Source of the DNA: Ischnura elegans
Taxonomy: Eukaryota; Arthropoda; Insecta; Odonata; Coenagrionidae
DNA: 64,000 bases
NCBI RefSeq assembly: GCF_921293095.1
Contig: NC_060251.1
Span: 59,599,585 to 59,663,584, forward strand
Direction of reading: 5' to 3'
Positions 24,581-33,929 of this stretch are shown piece after piece. The notes below the pieces were generated by a model. It was not told the origin of the DNA and ran no database searches. It was given only the letters and a program-made list of their open reading frames with translations. A program made the translations under genes and the position numbers. Every line of letters starts with the position of its first letter. The first letter of the stretch is position 1.

Positions 24581-24942
24581 TACCATTTTCCGAACTGATG
24601 GTGGCTGGGTGGAAAATAGAAACTAGCCAATGAGAAGCGCTGCCCCTTTCACCTCTCCGTTCCCCTCCATCCCCTTCCCTTTTCCCCTCCATCCAGCCGA
24701 TCTGCGTTGCCAGCCTTGGGAATAACGGTACTTTTGGGGGCGGCAGAACGAGCGCTGTGCGATCTCCAAAGATTCGGCTTGGCAACACTGCTAGCTGGAG
24801 AGCGATGTACACTGCACGGAGTTTGGAGAGAGACTGCGGGCTCTTCCACACTTTCTCCTGTTGCTCATCTGTGATTGGCTAGAAGAGTGGGTGGGTTTCG
24901 AGCACACTCAAGGTCAGCCGCCGTCAGTTCAGAAAAATGGTA
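24581..24942. mobile_element. 362-bp MITE with TA target duplication
   Basis: The left end taccattttccgaactgatg and the reverse-complemented right end taccatttttctgaactgac match over about 28 bp, allowing one single-base gap and a few mismatches. TA dinucleotides flank both ends (24579-24580 and 24943-24944). The interior is GC-richer than the surroundings and non-coding. A Tc1/mariner-type non-autonomous element is the most likely class. Confidence 0.65.
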
Positions 24943-24959
24943 TACTAGCTATGTTTATT

Positions 24960-26620
24960 TAGTATACATATGTACAAGGAAATCCAAACATTTTGACGAC
25001 TGACTAATTAATGCTTGATCATCCGAGAACCTTGATTTAAACATCACCATTGAACTCCAACATGGAACTCCTGGGCCTCCCATATCATTTATTGGGAACA
25101 ATGGAACAGTATGTGTGGAAGTGGACAGACTCGTCTTCCAACTTGTCTAGTTCTTGCCCTCCCCAATTCTCCAATGGCTATCCTCACTTATGTAGTTTGA
25201 GTCTCATGTACGATGGTTGTACCAAAAGTAAGGTTCCAATATTTTTTTAAATCAGAAAACTTTGGTAAGTGCTATTAATTGTCACATTGTTAAAAAGCTT
25301 ACACTTTTGCCTATTTATAAACGTAGTCTCCATTTTTTTCGACACTTGAAAACTGCTCCAGCTTTTCTATCCCTAAGTTGAAGAAATCTCCCGCCAACCC
25401 GTTGAGGAAGTGTGTTACCTCTGCTCGGACTTAATCATCGTTCTTGAAGTGTTTGCCACCTAAATGTTTTGTTTCGGGGGTGTAATGAAAAACCCACGTT
25501 TCATCTCCCGTGACGATCGAGTCCAATAACTTCTTCTTGTTGCCTCCCCCCTCACATTGTTGAAGAAATTTGCGAGCTCTGTCAAGGTGTTACTCCTTGT
25601 ATCTGTCAGTCAGCATCCAGGGGACCCAGTGAGCACACACCTTGGGATAATCCAACGTTTCTGTTAAAGTTCTTTTAATTGTGCTACGGAAAGCTTCAGG
25701 AATGCATTCAACAAGTTCATGGACAGTGACCCTCCGATCTTTGAGCAGCTCATTGTTGATCTTCTGGACAATCGCATCCGAAACCGGTGGTCTTCCCCTC
25801 CATTCTTCATCATGAACTTCCGTGTGATTCTCACCCAACCATTTGCAGACTCCCTGAACTGTCATGCACTCTTCACCATAAACTTAATTCAGTTTCCGAT
25901 GAATCTCCATTTCCTTGTGTGGAGAAATCGGATTACTGCTCAAACCTCACACTTCGGGAATGGGGATCAACACTTCCATTGTTGACAGTTGCAAAGCCAA
26001 TACTGATCGACATAGTGAATCGTGGATGTGCGGACTCAAGAGTAGGGTAACCACTGCATACGGCACTGTTGTGGGATTTAGCCTAGCACCTTCCCTCAAC
26101 ATTGTAGCTCATTGGGAACCTTACTTTTGGTACAACCCGAGTAGATTACAAATGAGGCAAATGTCCCTCCAGTCGAATGCCTATATTCTTAGGAAAGCTC
26201 ACTAGCTTTACCCAGCCCACTAAATCAAACTCTTTTTGAAATTTCTCAAAGCAAGCATTCACATTCTGTTTATTCTCTAGGTTCATCTTTACAGGGATCC
26301 TCATTGCTACTATCACATTATTGTTTGACTTTTTTGAAATGAATTTGATTGTAACCAAAGTATGCATTAATGTTCACTTGCATCCCTATTGAAATCTAGC
26401 AATGGTTTACTACCACTGCTTTTGCAATGTGTGATAATCACATGGTGTTCTTCTTTAGTTGTGGATAAGAACTGTCTTCACTGAATCCTCATGCCAACAC
26501 AGCTTTGTGTACCTTACACATGGGTTTGAAAAACCTCTTCCCAACCTTCAGAAGCTCATATGGGATATTTTCCACACCTATCACTTCTCTTGAATTTATA
26601 TTCTGAAGGGTAAGTTTCCC
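24960..26620 (-). mobile_element. LINE remnant split by a mariner insertion
   Basis: On the - strand 26610-26460 reads GVENIPYELLKV, comparable to the pre-RT linker of LINEs. 26330-26150 reads NVNACFEKFQKEFDLVGW and then VKLVSFPKNIGI, which is RT motif A and its following helix. The sequence then stops at the mariner end (26141). Beyond the mariner, 25080-24990 carries words also present in the LINE copy at 12960-13715 (TTAATGCTTGATCA, AACTCCTG), so both flanks look like parts of one LINE. Frames are broken. Confidence 0.62.
25211..26141 (-). mobile_element. Mariner element, internally deleted, TA target sites
   Basis: Inverted ends share ggttgtaccaaaagtaaggt. Both ends are flanked by TA (25209-25210 and 26142-26143), the mariner target. 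The element is 931 bp against about 1.3 kb for a full mariner. On the - strand the transposase gives the helix-turn-helix region (WRGRPPVSD, then VTVHELVECI), then VCAHWVPWMLTD. After a stop and frame change it gives VTGDETWVFHYTPETK, the first catalytic Asp block. It then runs straight into HLGGKHFKNDD and ends GDYVYK. The part that should carry the second and third catalytic Asp residues is missing. It is therefore non-autonomous. Confidence 0.88.
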
Positions 26621-28019
26621 GACGAACAGAATATTTTATTTTTTTTCAGGATTCCGCGCAGATAAAATTTTCGAATAGCACCAAATAATAACTTTCAGAG
26701 TTAGAAATTATCAAAAGAGAAAAACGGAAGGGGAGACTAGATTATCCTGGGATTTCATGAGGTGAGATGGTCAGACTGAGAATATGGGAGGAATGAACAC
26801 AGTGGTGTACCTGTAACTCCTAGGAATAATGTGTAAATTTCCCTTTTATTTCCATTAGAAAAACAGCTATGGCCATAACTTATTTATCAAGAACATGACA
26901 AATCCACAATAATTTGACTATTGAATTTTATGATATTCTGTTTAAAACCGTTTGTTTTTCATTCTCTTCAGATAATTTAGGAGTTAGAAGAGGGCTCTGT
27001 GCACAGTCACAACCTTGTCTTACTAAAAGCACATACTTTATTTTTATTGCGGGAAAAGCATTTGCCTCAGCTTATTATCATTTAAGCAAGTACAAATGTG
27101 CTATGCATAAGAAAAAAATTAGCAAAAATTTGGCTCACAGCAGTACTCAAAAAGGTAATTTTTTTAATGTTGCCAGGTTTTGGCTCATATACGCATTTTT
27201 ACAGCCAAATAGTTGAGAGGTTTGAAGATAGTAGGGGAATGGCATGTTGACCCCTTAACTTCCTATAGAATCACAGATAAATTCCACAAAAATTTATTGT
27301 TGTTCATTTTTAAATAGTAATTTTTACCTGTGCAACTCGTTTTTATGAGGTACAATGTATTGACCACAAGGAATTTAATAAAAGGCAAAATAAAATGAAA
27401 ATATGTAAAATATATTTGGCATATAAAATTATTTAATACAAAATAGACATTTATCATCAAACACTGGGATGATCACTTAGCATTCGTTGTTAGTTTGTGC
27501 ACATGAATAAAGATACAATACAACAAGAAGTGTTTTGGTAGTGAATAAACAAGAGAACATAAACAGCATCTAGAGAGCTAATACTTGACAAAATACATAA
27601 CAAATGCAAGAATAAAAAAAACAGGAGTGCATCGTAACATGGTTGAACAATTACTTACGACATTCCCTTCCTATGAAATGCAGACGAACAGTAAACAACC
27701 ATAAAATATTTCGTTCCAACAATTATAAAAATGCAATATCACATTAGTATTCATGGAAGACTGGTTATATCCAGCAAAGGAGGTAATTAAAGTCACAAAA
27801 ACAATTGTGTTAAATCCTGAAAGGCACACTTATCATGATAAAAATATTATAGTGAACAAATTTTTCTCACCGTACTAATCACCCCATGATTGTTCTTCTA
27901 GTCAATAGTGCTTTCTTCAGACAATCCACAATTGTGAACCATAAACTTCAACATCAATTAATAAAAAAATCCTGCAGCATTCCACCATTTAAAGATATGT
28001 CAAATTCATCATAAAAAAG
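26620..28019. other. Downstream flank of CAHbeta, no gene seen
   Basis: AT-rich sequence between the LINE remnant and the CAHbeta stop codon. It should contain the CAHbeta 3' UTR (- strand). The nearest TTTATT (AATAAA on the - strand) found is near 27285, so the poly(A) site is unplaced. Confidence 0.45.
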
Positions 28020-31000
28020 TTATGAATAATACCGAAGAATTTCTTTTAGTAATAAATTATAGGTTTCCTCGTTGATTTCTACGAATCGTTTCTGCTGTCG
28101 ACTAAAATAGAAGATATCACCCGTATATATGTCAAACCAAATGGCATGAATATGTAGTTGATGAGTCTCAAGACGTTGCTTCAGAAACCCATAACTTGCT
28201 ATATTCTGGAGCTGTTGAAGGCAATTCACCTATAAGAAAGATTAAGAACACAATGCACAATGTAAGATTGGTTAAGTATACTCCAAGATGAAGCATACTC
28301 CAAGGCAATATGCAATAGACAAATTCTTGTAATGAATCACTTAATCATGACTACAATATTTAAACAAGAACAAGAAAATGTTTACCTCTAAACATTAGCA
28401 TGCATCTCTTTCATCATAACCATGATTAAGTCACAATAATGCATAAGTGCGGTATGTATAGTATTAGGTAATTAGTTTAGCAATAGCTTATATGAGTAAA
28501 CATATCATTAATTACTGTAGGGGAAACTAAAACGAACAGTGGATATAACCAACATAAATAAAGTGTTGAAACCTGTTTAAAGGCTTTGCAACGCATCATT
28601 ACTCCCACTATTTTCTCCCTACCTTTCAGATAATTCTTGAATCATAAGAGTTTTTTTTAGAAGGTCCATGAACACAAAAGTTACCAGAAGATAACGCCTG
28701 CTAGAGTTATATTTAAAACTTTTTAACATTCTTCAAAAAACATATGACTACTTCAGTGGTGGCTAGCCCATAAGGACTCTCGGACACCGCCCCTCCCAAA
28801 GATTTGAAAAAGGAAAAAAAATTAAGTACCCATTCAATTGTGATTATACATCTATTAAACAAGATGTTTTTTCAATCGCATACATCGAAAAAGTAGGAAA
28901 AACACGCAAAAATAGTGCGAGAAGTTCGCATTTGTAGCTGCGGGGCACTGGCCACAACATCCCAACCCATCATCATGCAGTTATATGAAGAGTGGTAGTG
29001 GTGGGGCTGCTGCACAGTGGGCGGCAATAAGCTGGCCAAAACCCCAATTTTTCACTATTTTTTTTTTTAAACCAAAAGTTGCATAGTATTGTTCTAGAAT
29101 GTCTGGACAGCCAAATACGTTAACTTTCTTAAATTTATTTATGCTCTTTTATGTGTAACATCATGGCCACCTTTAATATTTAAGGAGGCCATGGTAATAT
29201 CCCTCGAAAAGTGATAAAAAATTGCAAAGTTCCAATTCTACGTTTTTTTTCAAAAAATCTCTATGTTGTAGGACAATAAGAATTCAATGGACCCGAGTAA
29301 CGAGAGAGGTTTCTGTGGAAGAAGAAAGGTATATTAATGAGCAGATAAAGAATCTTTGACCAATTCAGATCGACAGTATTTTGGTGACTTTCAAATTATT
29401 GCTTACAGTGATTGATGGAAAGATATGGCATACAAAGCATATAATAATAACTAGCTTTTATCGAGTATTTACTCTTCAATTTATGTCTAAATTCTTTCAT
29501 TGCTTGGCTTTTTAGGTATGTGATGCATTGGCAGAAACGAGAAGCATGAAATGCTATCTGTTAGCTGCAAATAAATGAGACTGTATTTACAAAATGTTGT
29601 TGTTCCACGGCCAAAATGTATGTCAAAAATTATTTATGGTTCTATATGCCACCTACTGTGCATGAAGTTTTGATTCACGGTGCAGCATTTATTAAGGACG
29701 CAATTATTCGTATTGGCCAGCTTTCCGAGGAGGCCTTGGGATCAAGGAATAAAGATATTCGACGACTTAGAGAGCATCACTCACGAAAAATATCCAGACT
29801 AGCCACTAATCACGACCTTTTTCACAGACTACTTCTTATGTCCAACCCATATACTTCATCTACTCCAAAAGTTGGTAAAAATACAAAGAAGAAGATACCT
29901 GACCAAATTAGAAAACTTCTTTTGACGGAAGAAATTGATTCAGATGCTAAAGAAGAAGGGAATTCTGGATCGGCTCCAGATTTTGACTTTTCATATACTT
30001 ACTTGATGTTTTTATTGATAATATTATATTTATTTCATACATAAAAATAAAAACTCAAATATGATAATGCGTTTAACAGCTTTAAACCTCCTCATTCTCT
30101 GTGAATAGAAATAAGTTCATCTTCGAATTTACTAAAGTGTTTGCATAAGAAAATTATTAAACTGCTAATTCGTATTGCAAATAGAAGATTTATGAAGTAA
30201 ATATCAAAATATTACACTGGTGCAAAAATATTTGGGGTAAATTTCCAGAAATTAGACCAACCCATCGGATGACGCATAAACGGTCTCTCAGCCATTTTGT
30301 TTTTAGAGCATCTTCTTATAGAGATAGAGTCCTAAAAACATTAAAATTGGATTCCTCAGATCAAAAACATCTAGAATTTATTCCTATTTAGCCATAAATT
30401 AGCCAAAAATACTTCCACAGAGGTTTTGGCCAGCTTTTTTTGATTTCCGCCCAATGTGTGCTGGTGCTATGACGCGTCTACAGTCCAGCTGGCGAGAGTT
30501 GTCCGATGGAAGTTCAAAAGGAGGGGAGGAGAACCTTGTGCCAGCATGGTTTGCAGCCAATCGCTGTCCCCTAAATGCACCTCACACCCTCGCCTAGCCA
30601 TACGACGTTGTCACATGCATATGAAGTACTGAAATAAGCTTGAGCCACCAAAACAAATCCTTTCTACGAATCACCAAAGCAGGGGATTCTTCCTTTAGGT
30701 CCTTCACGCTCGTCATCCCTTCTGGTTCCTTTCTTCACGGAACCCTTTTGTTTACATGTGAGGTGGGCGTTTCCCTTTCTTGCCTGGCAACCTTGCTCCC
30801 TACCCCGATTTGGACCCTTCTAAATGTCATCGGGCAACTCTCGGTGGCTGGACTGTAAGCTTGTGCCTTATGGAAGTCTTGGGACACCGCCCGAGCATGC
30901 GCAGAACGACGTATCTAGTGAGTTGACATCGCCGTGCCACCCGGCGGCTGTATAATCTTGGTGTTGAAGTGTTGCGGAATACCTTGTTTTGGTGACCAGT

Positions 31001-33533
31001 TGACTTATTATGTGTAAATTGTTTAATGTAAATATGCCAAGTTGTAGTTGAGTTAATCAAGTTAGTGATTGTTACTGTTTTAGTGTTAGTGATTATTTTG
31101 TGCATTAGTGGTATCTAGATTGCCTGAAAAACTAACTAAAATACACAAGATATTAAAAAATTCTGACCCCCCTGGTGGAGTGTGCCCCTCCCAGCATTTG
31201 ACTCAGGGGCTGCCACTGGACGACTTATAATTATTGAAGTATTCCAGCGGTCATGGTAGGTTTACATGGAGCACTTTTCCTGATCACACCAGCCCATCCC
31301 CCCACCCAAGTTGGGATTCCCTCTTCAATTCACAATAAGGCCTATCACCCTTATCATATCTAAAAATCCTATTCTCTTCTTTCCCTCTAACACTGTTCTC
31401 AACATCTCCTACCCACTCAAAGCCCCATTCAAACCTTCTGCCTCTTTGATATCTGATCTGATAGCAGACAAGATAATGATCTTATCATCAGCTCGATACC
31501 TCCACTGCGGATTTGATTCAGTAGGCGATTGTTGAGCATTTATGCAGTGGAGGCATCGAGCTCTTTCCTGCCCATAAACCAATTCCTCTGCTACCACAAT
31601 TCTCGGATGGTTTTACTGCTGTATGTATATGCAACTTTATTGAGAAAATCTATTAACAGACCTAAGTGATTCTGCAGAGACAACCTTAATTCATCAAAAT
31701 AATCTTGCATGACAAAAAATTATTGCTCATTATACCTTCATATAGTGAAAATTTTCCCCGAATAACAGTTAAGAAAATGAATGCGTTGAAGCAGTTGAAT
31801 TTTCATTCAACATTCAATTCACTTTTCTTGAGTGATTTTCGGTACATAATAATATAATTTATGAGTACCCTTAGTCTGTGATAACTTTTAGGGTAGTTGC
31901 CAGAATAAAATTTGTAAAATATGATGAATAGAAAAGAAGTTGCTATCTTCTCAACTCAACATTATACAGATACTGTACACAGAACTTTTCCTTTATAAGA
32001 AATCTATTTGTCTAATTTTCAATATTTTATAAATGGACAATTTTCAAGTTTCAAAGATTTTCAATACCTAGTGGAGTTCAGTCTTGTATTCAAATTGATC
32101 AAGGTCACAGGTCTACCAAGGGGATGCAGTGGGTTGTGTCATATTGATACTTCCACTGCAAAAGCACTCAACAATTGCCCACCGAATCAACACCGCTCAT
32201 TTAGTAGCCCTAGTAGTACTATATGAGGGTATTTGATTCAGTGGGCGATTGTTCAGCGTTTGTGCCGTGGAAGTATCGATACGAAATATTGAGAGGTGAT
32301 TGTGAGTCACTACGTGCAAAATTTGTCCAATTATGAAAAAATGTAAAATTGCCTTAATTAGCAAATGCATGTAACACATTTTGGAGGGAAAATACACAGT
32401 AGTGGGGCATCACCAATTCATGAAGAGTGAATCCAAGAAAAAAGAATAAAACAAGAGCCAGCTGCAACAAATTTACTATGAAATCTTTTCCACACCATCA
32501 ACAGCAAAATGGAGAGAATCAAGCACAGCGGCCTTGATAATTAAACTAAAAATAGTCTCCAGAGCAATTCTAAATAAAAGATATACAACACAAAAGAATG
32601 GCAGTTCATGAGTTCCACAATTTAATTATAGATGGAATATATCCTACAATTGGCTACCAAGATATACCAACCTGTGAGAGCTTATCAGTTACAGAAAATC
32701 GGTTCTCTGGATCAATATATGCGACAAATTTTCGCATTGGAGTTTCTGCCTGAAATAGCATAGGACTGCTATATCCTGTCTTTTGTAGCTGCTGAAATTT
32801 GGTTAAGGATGATTGAGCGTGAGTGCATAGCCATGCTCGCAAAGGTGAGCGTCTTCGGTTTTCCACAGACGAAAATTCTTCATTACGCAAGTCATGGAGG
32901 AGGTTCATCGCCTAAGAATAAGGAAATTTATCAGAAGTTTTCCTGTACAGCAACAACGCTTATTTCTGCTTTTTAAAATATCTATTAAATAATCCTACCG
33001 CACAGAAACTATAGCTGTCCGAGTTATGAGAACATAATCTAGATTTTTCGAACTAACTTTGCAATCCGAGTGTCCACAAACTATGATGTGCCTAATGTCA
33101 TTCACAATGCATCCCAGTTCCAGGGCTGCAGGCTCTGTTGTGGTCATTTCATTAATAAAATGCTGAGAATGAGGTATCAAGTTGCCGGCATTACGAACTG
33201 AAAGTATGGGATAGATGATATTATCTTACGAAATAATAAATATAACACAGTCAATCATAAGTCGATGCTCACCAAAAAACATGTCCCCGACATTAGTTTC
33301 CGTGAACCGCGTAGGTATCATACGGCTGTCCATGCACGTAAAAAACACTGCTTTTGGCTGTGGTGAAGAATTTATTCAATTAATTCTTCTTAATAACTCT
33401 ATATACTCTTAATAATATAAAATACATATGGAATAATTACCTCGGGATTATCTCGAACCTTTACGAATTGTTCTACCATAGTTTTCCTATCAGTCACGCG
33501 GTATTTCATTATTCCTCTCAAAATGCGATCCAT
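28020..33533 (-). CDS. CAHbeta: Beta-class carbonic anhydrase
   Basis: Five exons, in - strand order: 33441-33533, 33273-33357, 33058-33197, 32672-32911 and 28020-28229. They total 768 nt, 255 aa plus stop, the same length as I recall for Drosophila CAHbeta. The enzyme converts CO2 and water to bicarbonate and a proton; the fly enzyme is described as mitochondrial. Zinc ligands are C39, H102 and C105, in FFTCMDSRMIPTR (36-48) and HIIVCGHSDCK (96-106); the Asp41/Arg43 dyad is present. VRNAGNLIPH (60-69) and AYIDPENRFSV also follow the animal beta-CA pattern. The C-terminal segment HIHAIWFDIYTGDIFYFSR is intact. Intron 2 splits a Val codon; the other introns fall between codons. Introns 1-3 are 75-146 bp, but intron 4 is 4.4 kb and filled with transposons. 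The start ATG gives MDRILRGIMKYR, as expected for the family. No broken residue was seen. Confidence 0.96.
29013..30462 (+). mobile_element. Inner DNA transposon, about 1.45 kb, unassigned family
   Basis: Inside the hAT element, the left side cagtgggcggcaataagctg continuing gccaaaacc recurs inverted on the right as ggttttggccagcttttttt followed by ccgcccaatgtgtg. The shared blocks TGGGCGG and AGCTGGCCAAAACC are spaced differently by a few bases. These look like terminal inverted repeats. The flanking duplication is not clean (gctgctg versus gctggtg), so exact ends may be off by some bases. It carries the coding remnant at 29616-30044 and a small internal palindrome near 29162-29194. Confidence 0.5.
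29616..30044 (+). pseudogene. C-terminal fragment of a transposon-borne protein, unknown family
   Basis: An open frame of 142 codons includes YLWFYMPPTVHEVLIHGA, then IIRIGQLSEEALGSRNKD, then LATNHDLFHRLLLMSNPY and a Lys-rich, acidic tail. I recall this type of block (PPT.HK.LIHG, GQLSEEA...RNK, NRLLL.SDPY) from repetitive, uncharacterised proteins in insects and cnidarians, but cannot name the transposase class. Upstream the frame is lost (stops around 29300-29600), so only the end of a longer protein survives. The first Met (29616) is just an internal residue. It sits inside the inner element at about 29013-30462 and is not a host exon of CAHbeta. Confidence 0.5.
30481..30855. mobile_element. 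375-bp Tc1/mariner-type MITE
   Basis: The left end cagtccagctggcgagagtt and the reverse-complemented right end cagtccagccaccgagagtt match at 24 of 28 positions over the full arm. TA lies directly outside both ends (30479-30480 and 30856-30857). The interior is GC-rich and non-coding; apparent ORFs there are not supported. This is the third element in the CAHbeta intron 4 nest. Confidence 0.72.
31290..31470. repeat. Interspersed repeat shared with 52500-52725 (opposite orientation)
   Basis: The passage around ttcaattcacaataaggcct, ctaaaaatcctattctcttc and cactgttctcaacatctcct corresponds, in reverse complement, to the segment at about 52530-52690 (ttcaaagttaggcttattcc, taaaaaaatcttattccctt, caccgttttcaacatcctct). 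Identity by eye is about 75 percent. It is probably part of a LINE or other high-copy repeat; the family is unknown. Confidence 0.45.
31490..31562. repeat. 73-bp hairpin repeat
   Basis: The ends agctcgatacctccactgc and, inverted, agctcgatgcctccactgc match at 18 of 19 positions. The body (tttgattcagtaggcgattg) also matches the right arm of the foldback at 32143-32280, so both belong to one small family. It lies in CAHbeta intron 4. Confidence 0.6.
32143..32280. repeat. 138-bp foldback repeat, relative of 31490-31562
   Basis: The left arm 32143-32190 (gatacttccactgcaaaagc...) pairs with the right arm 32232-32280 (...tgccgtggaagtatcgat) at roughly 40 of 48 positions, with a 41-bp loop. It is non-coding. 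Two copies lie within about 650 bp of each other in the same intron. Confidence 0.62.
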
Positions 33534-33881
33534 TGCCGAAATATTATTGATACGAACTCATCAAATTCATTTTATTACCATAGGCCAAACTTCAATGCAA
33601 AGGGCAGCTGTGTTTACTCAGATAATTTCACGATTTCATTTCCGCTCTTCGTCTCGCGCGGAGCAGCGCCAGCATCGCTATGCGCATCGGCGCATCTTTT
33701 GAAAGTTCGACTGCCTACGTTGTGATTATTTCCTTTTTTTACCTATCTCTTAATTTTTCGATTTTATTTAAGCGTGGCTTCATAAATTCCTCTCAATAAT
33801 GTTTTTCGAGGCTCTGAGTAACTGCTGAAAGTAATAACTGTCAGCACATATGCACTGGAATTAATCTGAAAGCAAATTGCG
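33534..33881. promoter_or_regulatory. Promoter region of CAHbeta, possibly bidirectional
   Basis: Directly upstream of the CAHbeta ATG is a CpG-bearing patch (about 33645-33715, with ctcgcgcggagcagcgccag) in otherwise AT-rich DNA. On the far side, 33882-33929 is an ATG followed by 16 open codons (MHTIVSKKIFHLDPFE) ending exactly at a strong donor gag|gtaagt. A divergent first exon there is possible but has no confirmed continuation, so bidirectionality is inference. Confidence 0.35.
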
Positions 33882-33929
33882 ATGCACACCATTGTGTCCA
33901 AAAAAATCTTCCATCTTGATCCATTCGAG

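Larger units (their letters stand above)
28754..31218. mobile_element. hAT-type element containing nested insertions
   Basis: The left end starts cagtggtggctagccc and the right end finishes ggggctgccactg; these are CAGTGG/CCACTG hAT-like termini. They are flanked by gactactt (28746-28753) and gacgactt (31219-31226), an 8-bp target duplication with one mismatch, which is the hAT signature. The total is 2465 bp, but much of it is later insertions: about 29013-30462 and 30481-30855. The element's own part is then about 640 bp and non-coding. It lies in intron 4 of CAHbeta. Confidence 0.72.

Noticed and set aside
24564-24851. Minus-strand open frames of 66-95 codons
   Set aside because: They lie within the TA-flanked MITE and are non-coding.
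30640-31105. Open frames near the right side of the CAHbeta intron 4 nest
   Set aside because: They overlap the MITE and the hAT end and have no recognisable product.
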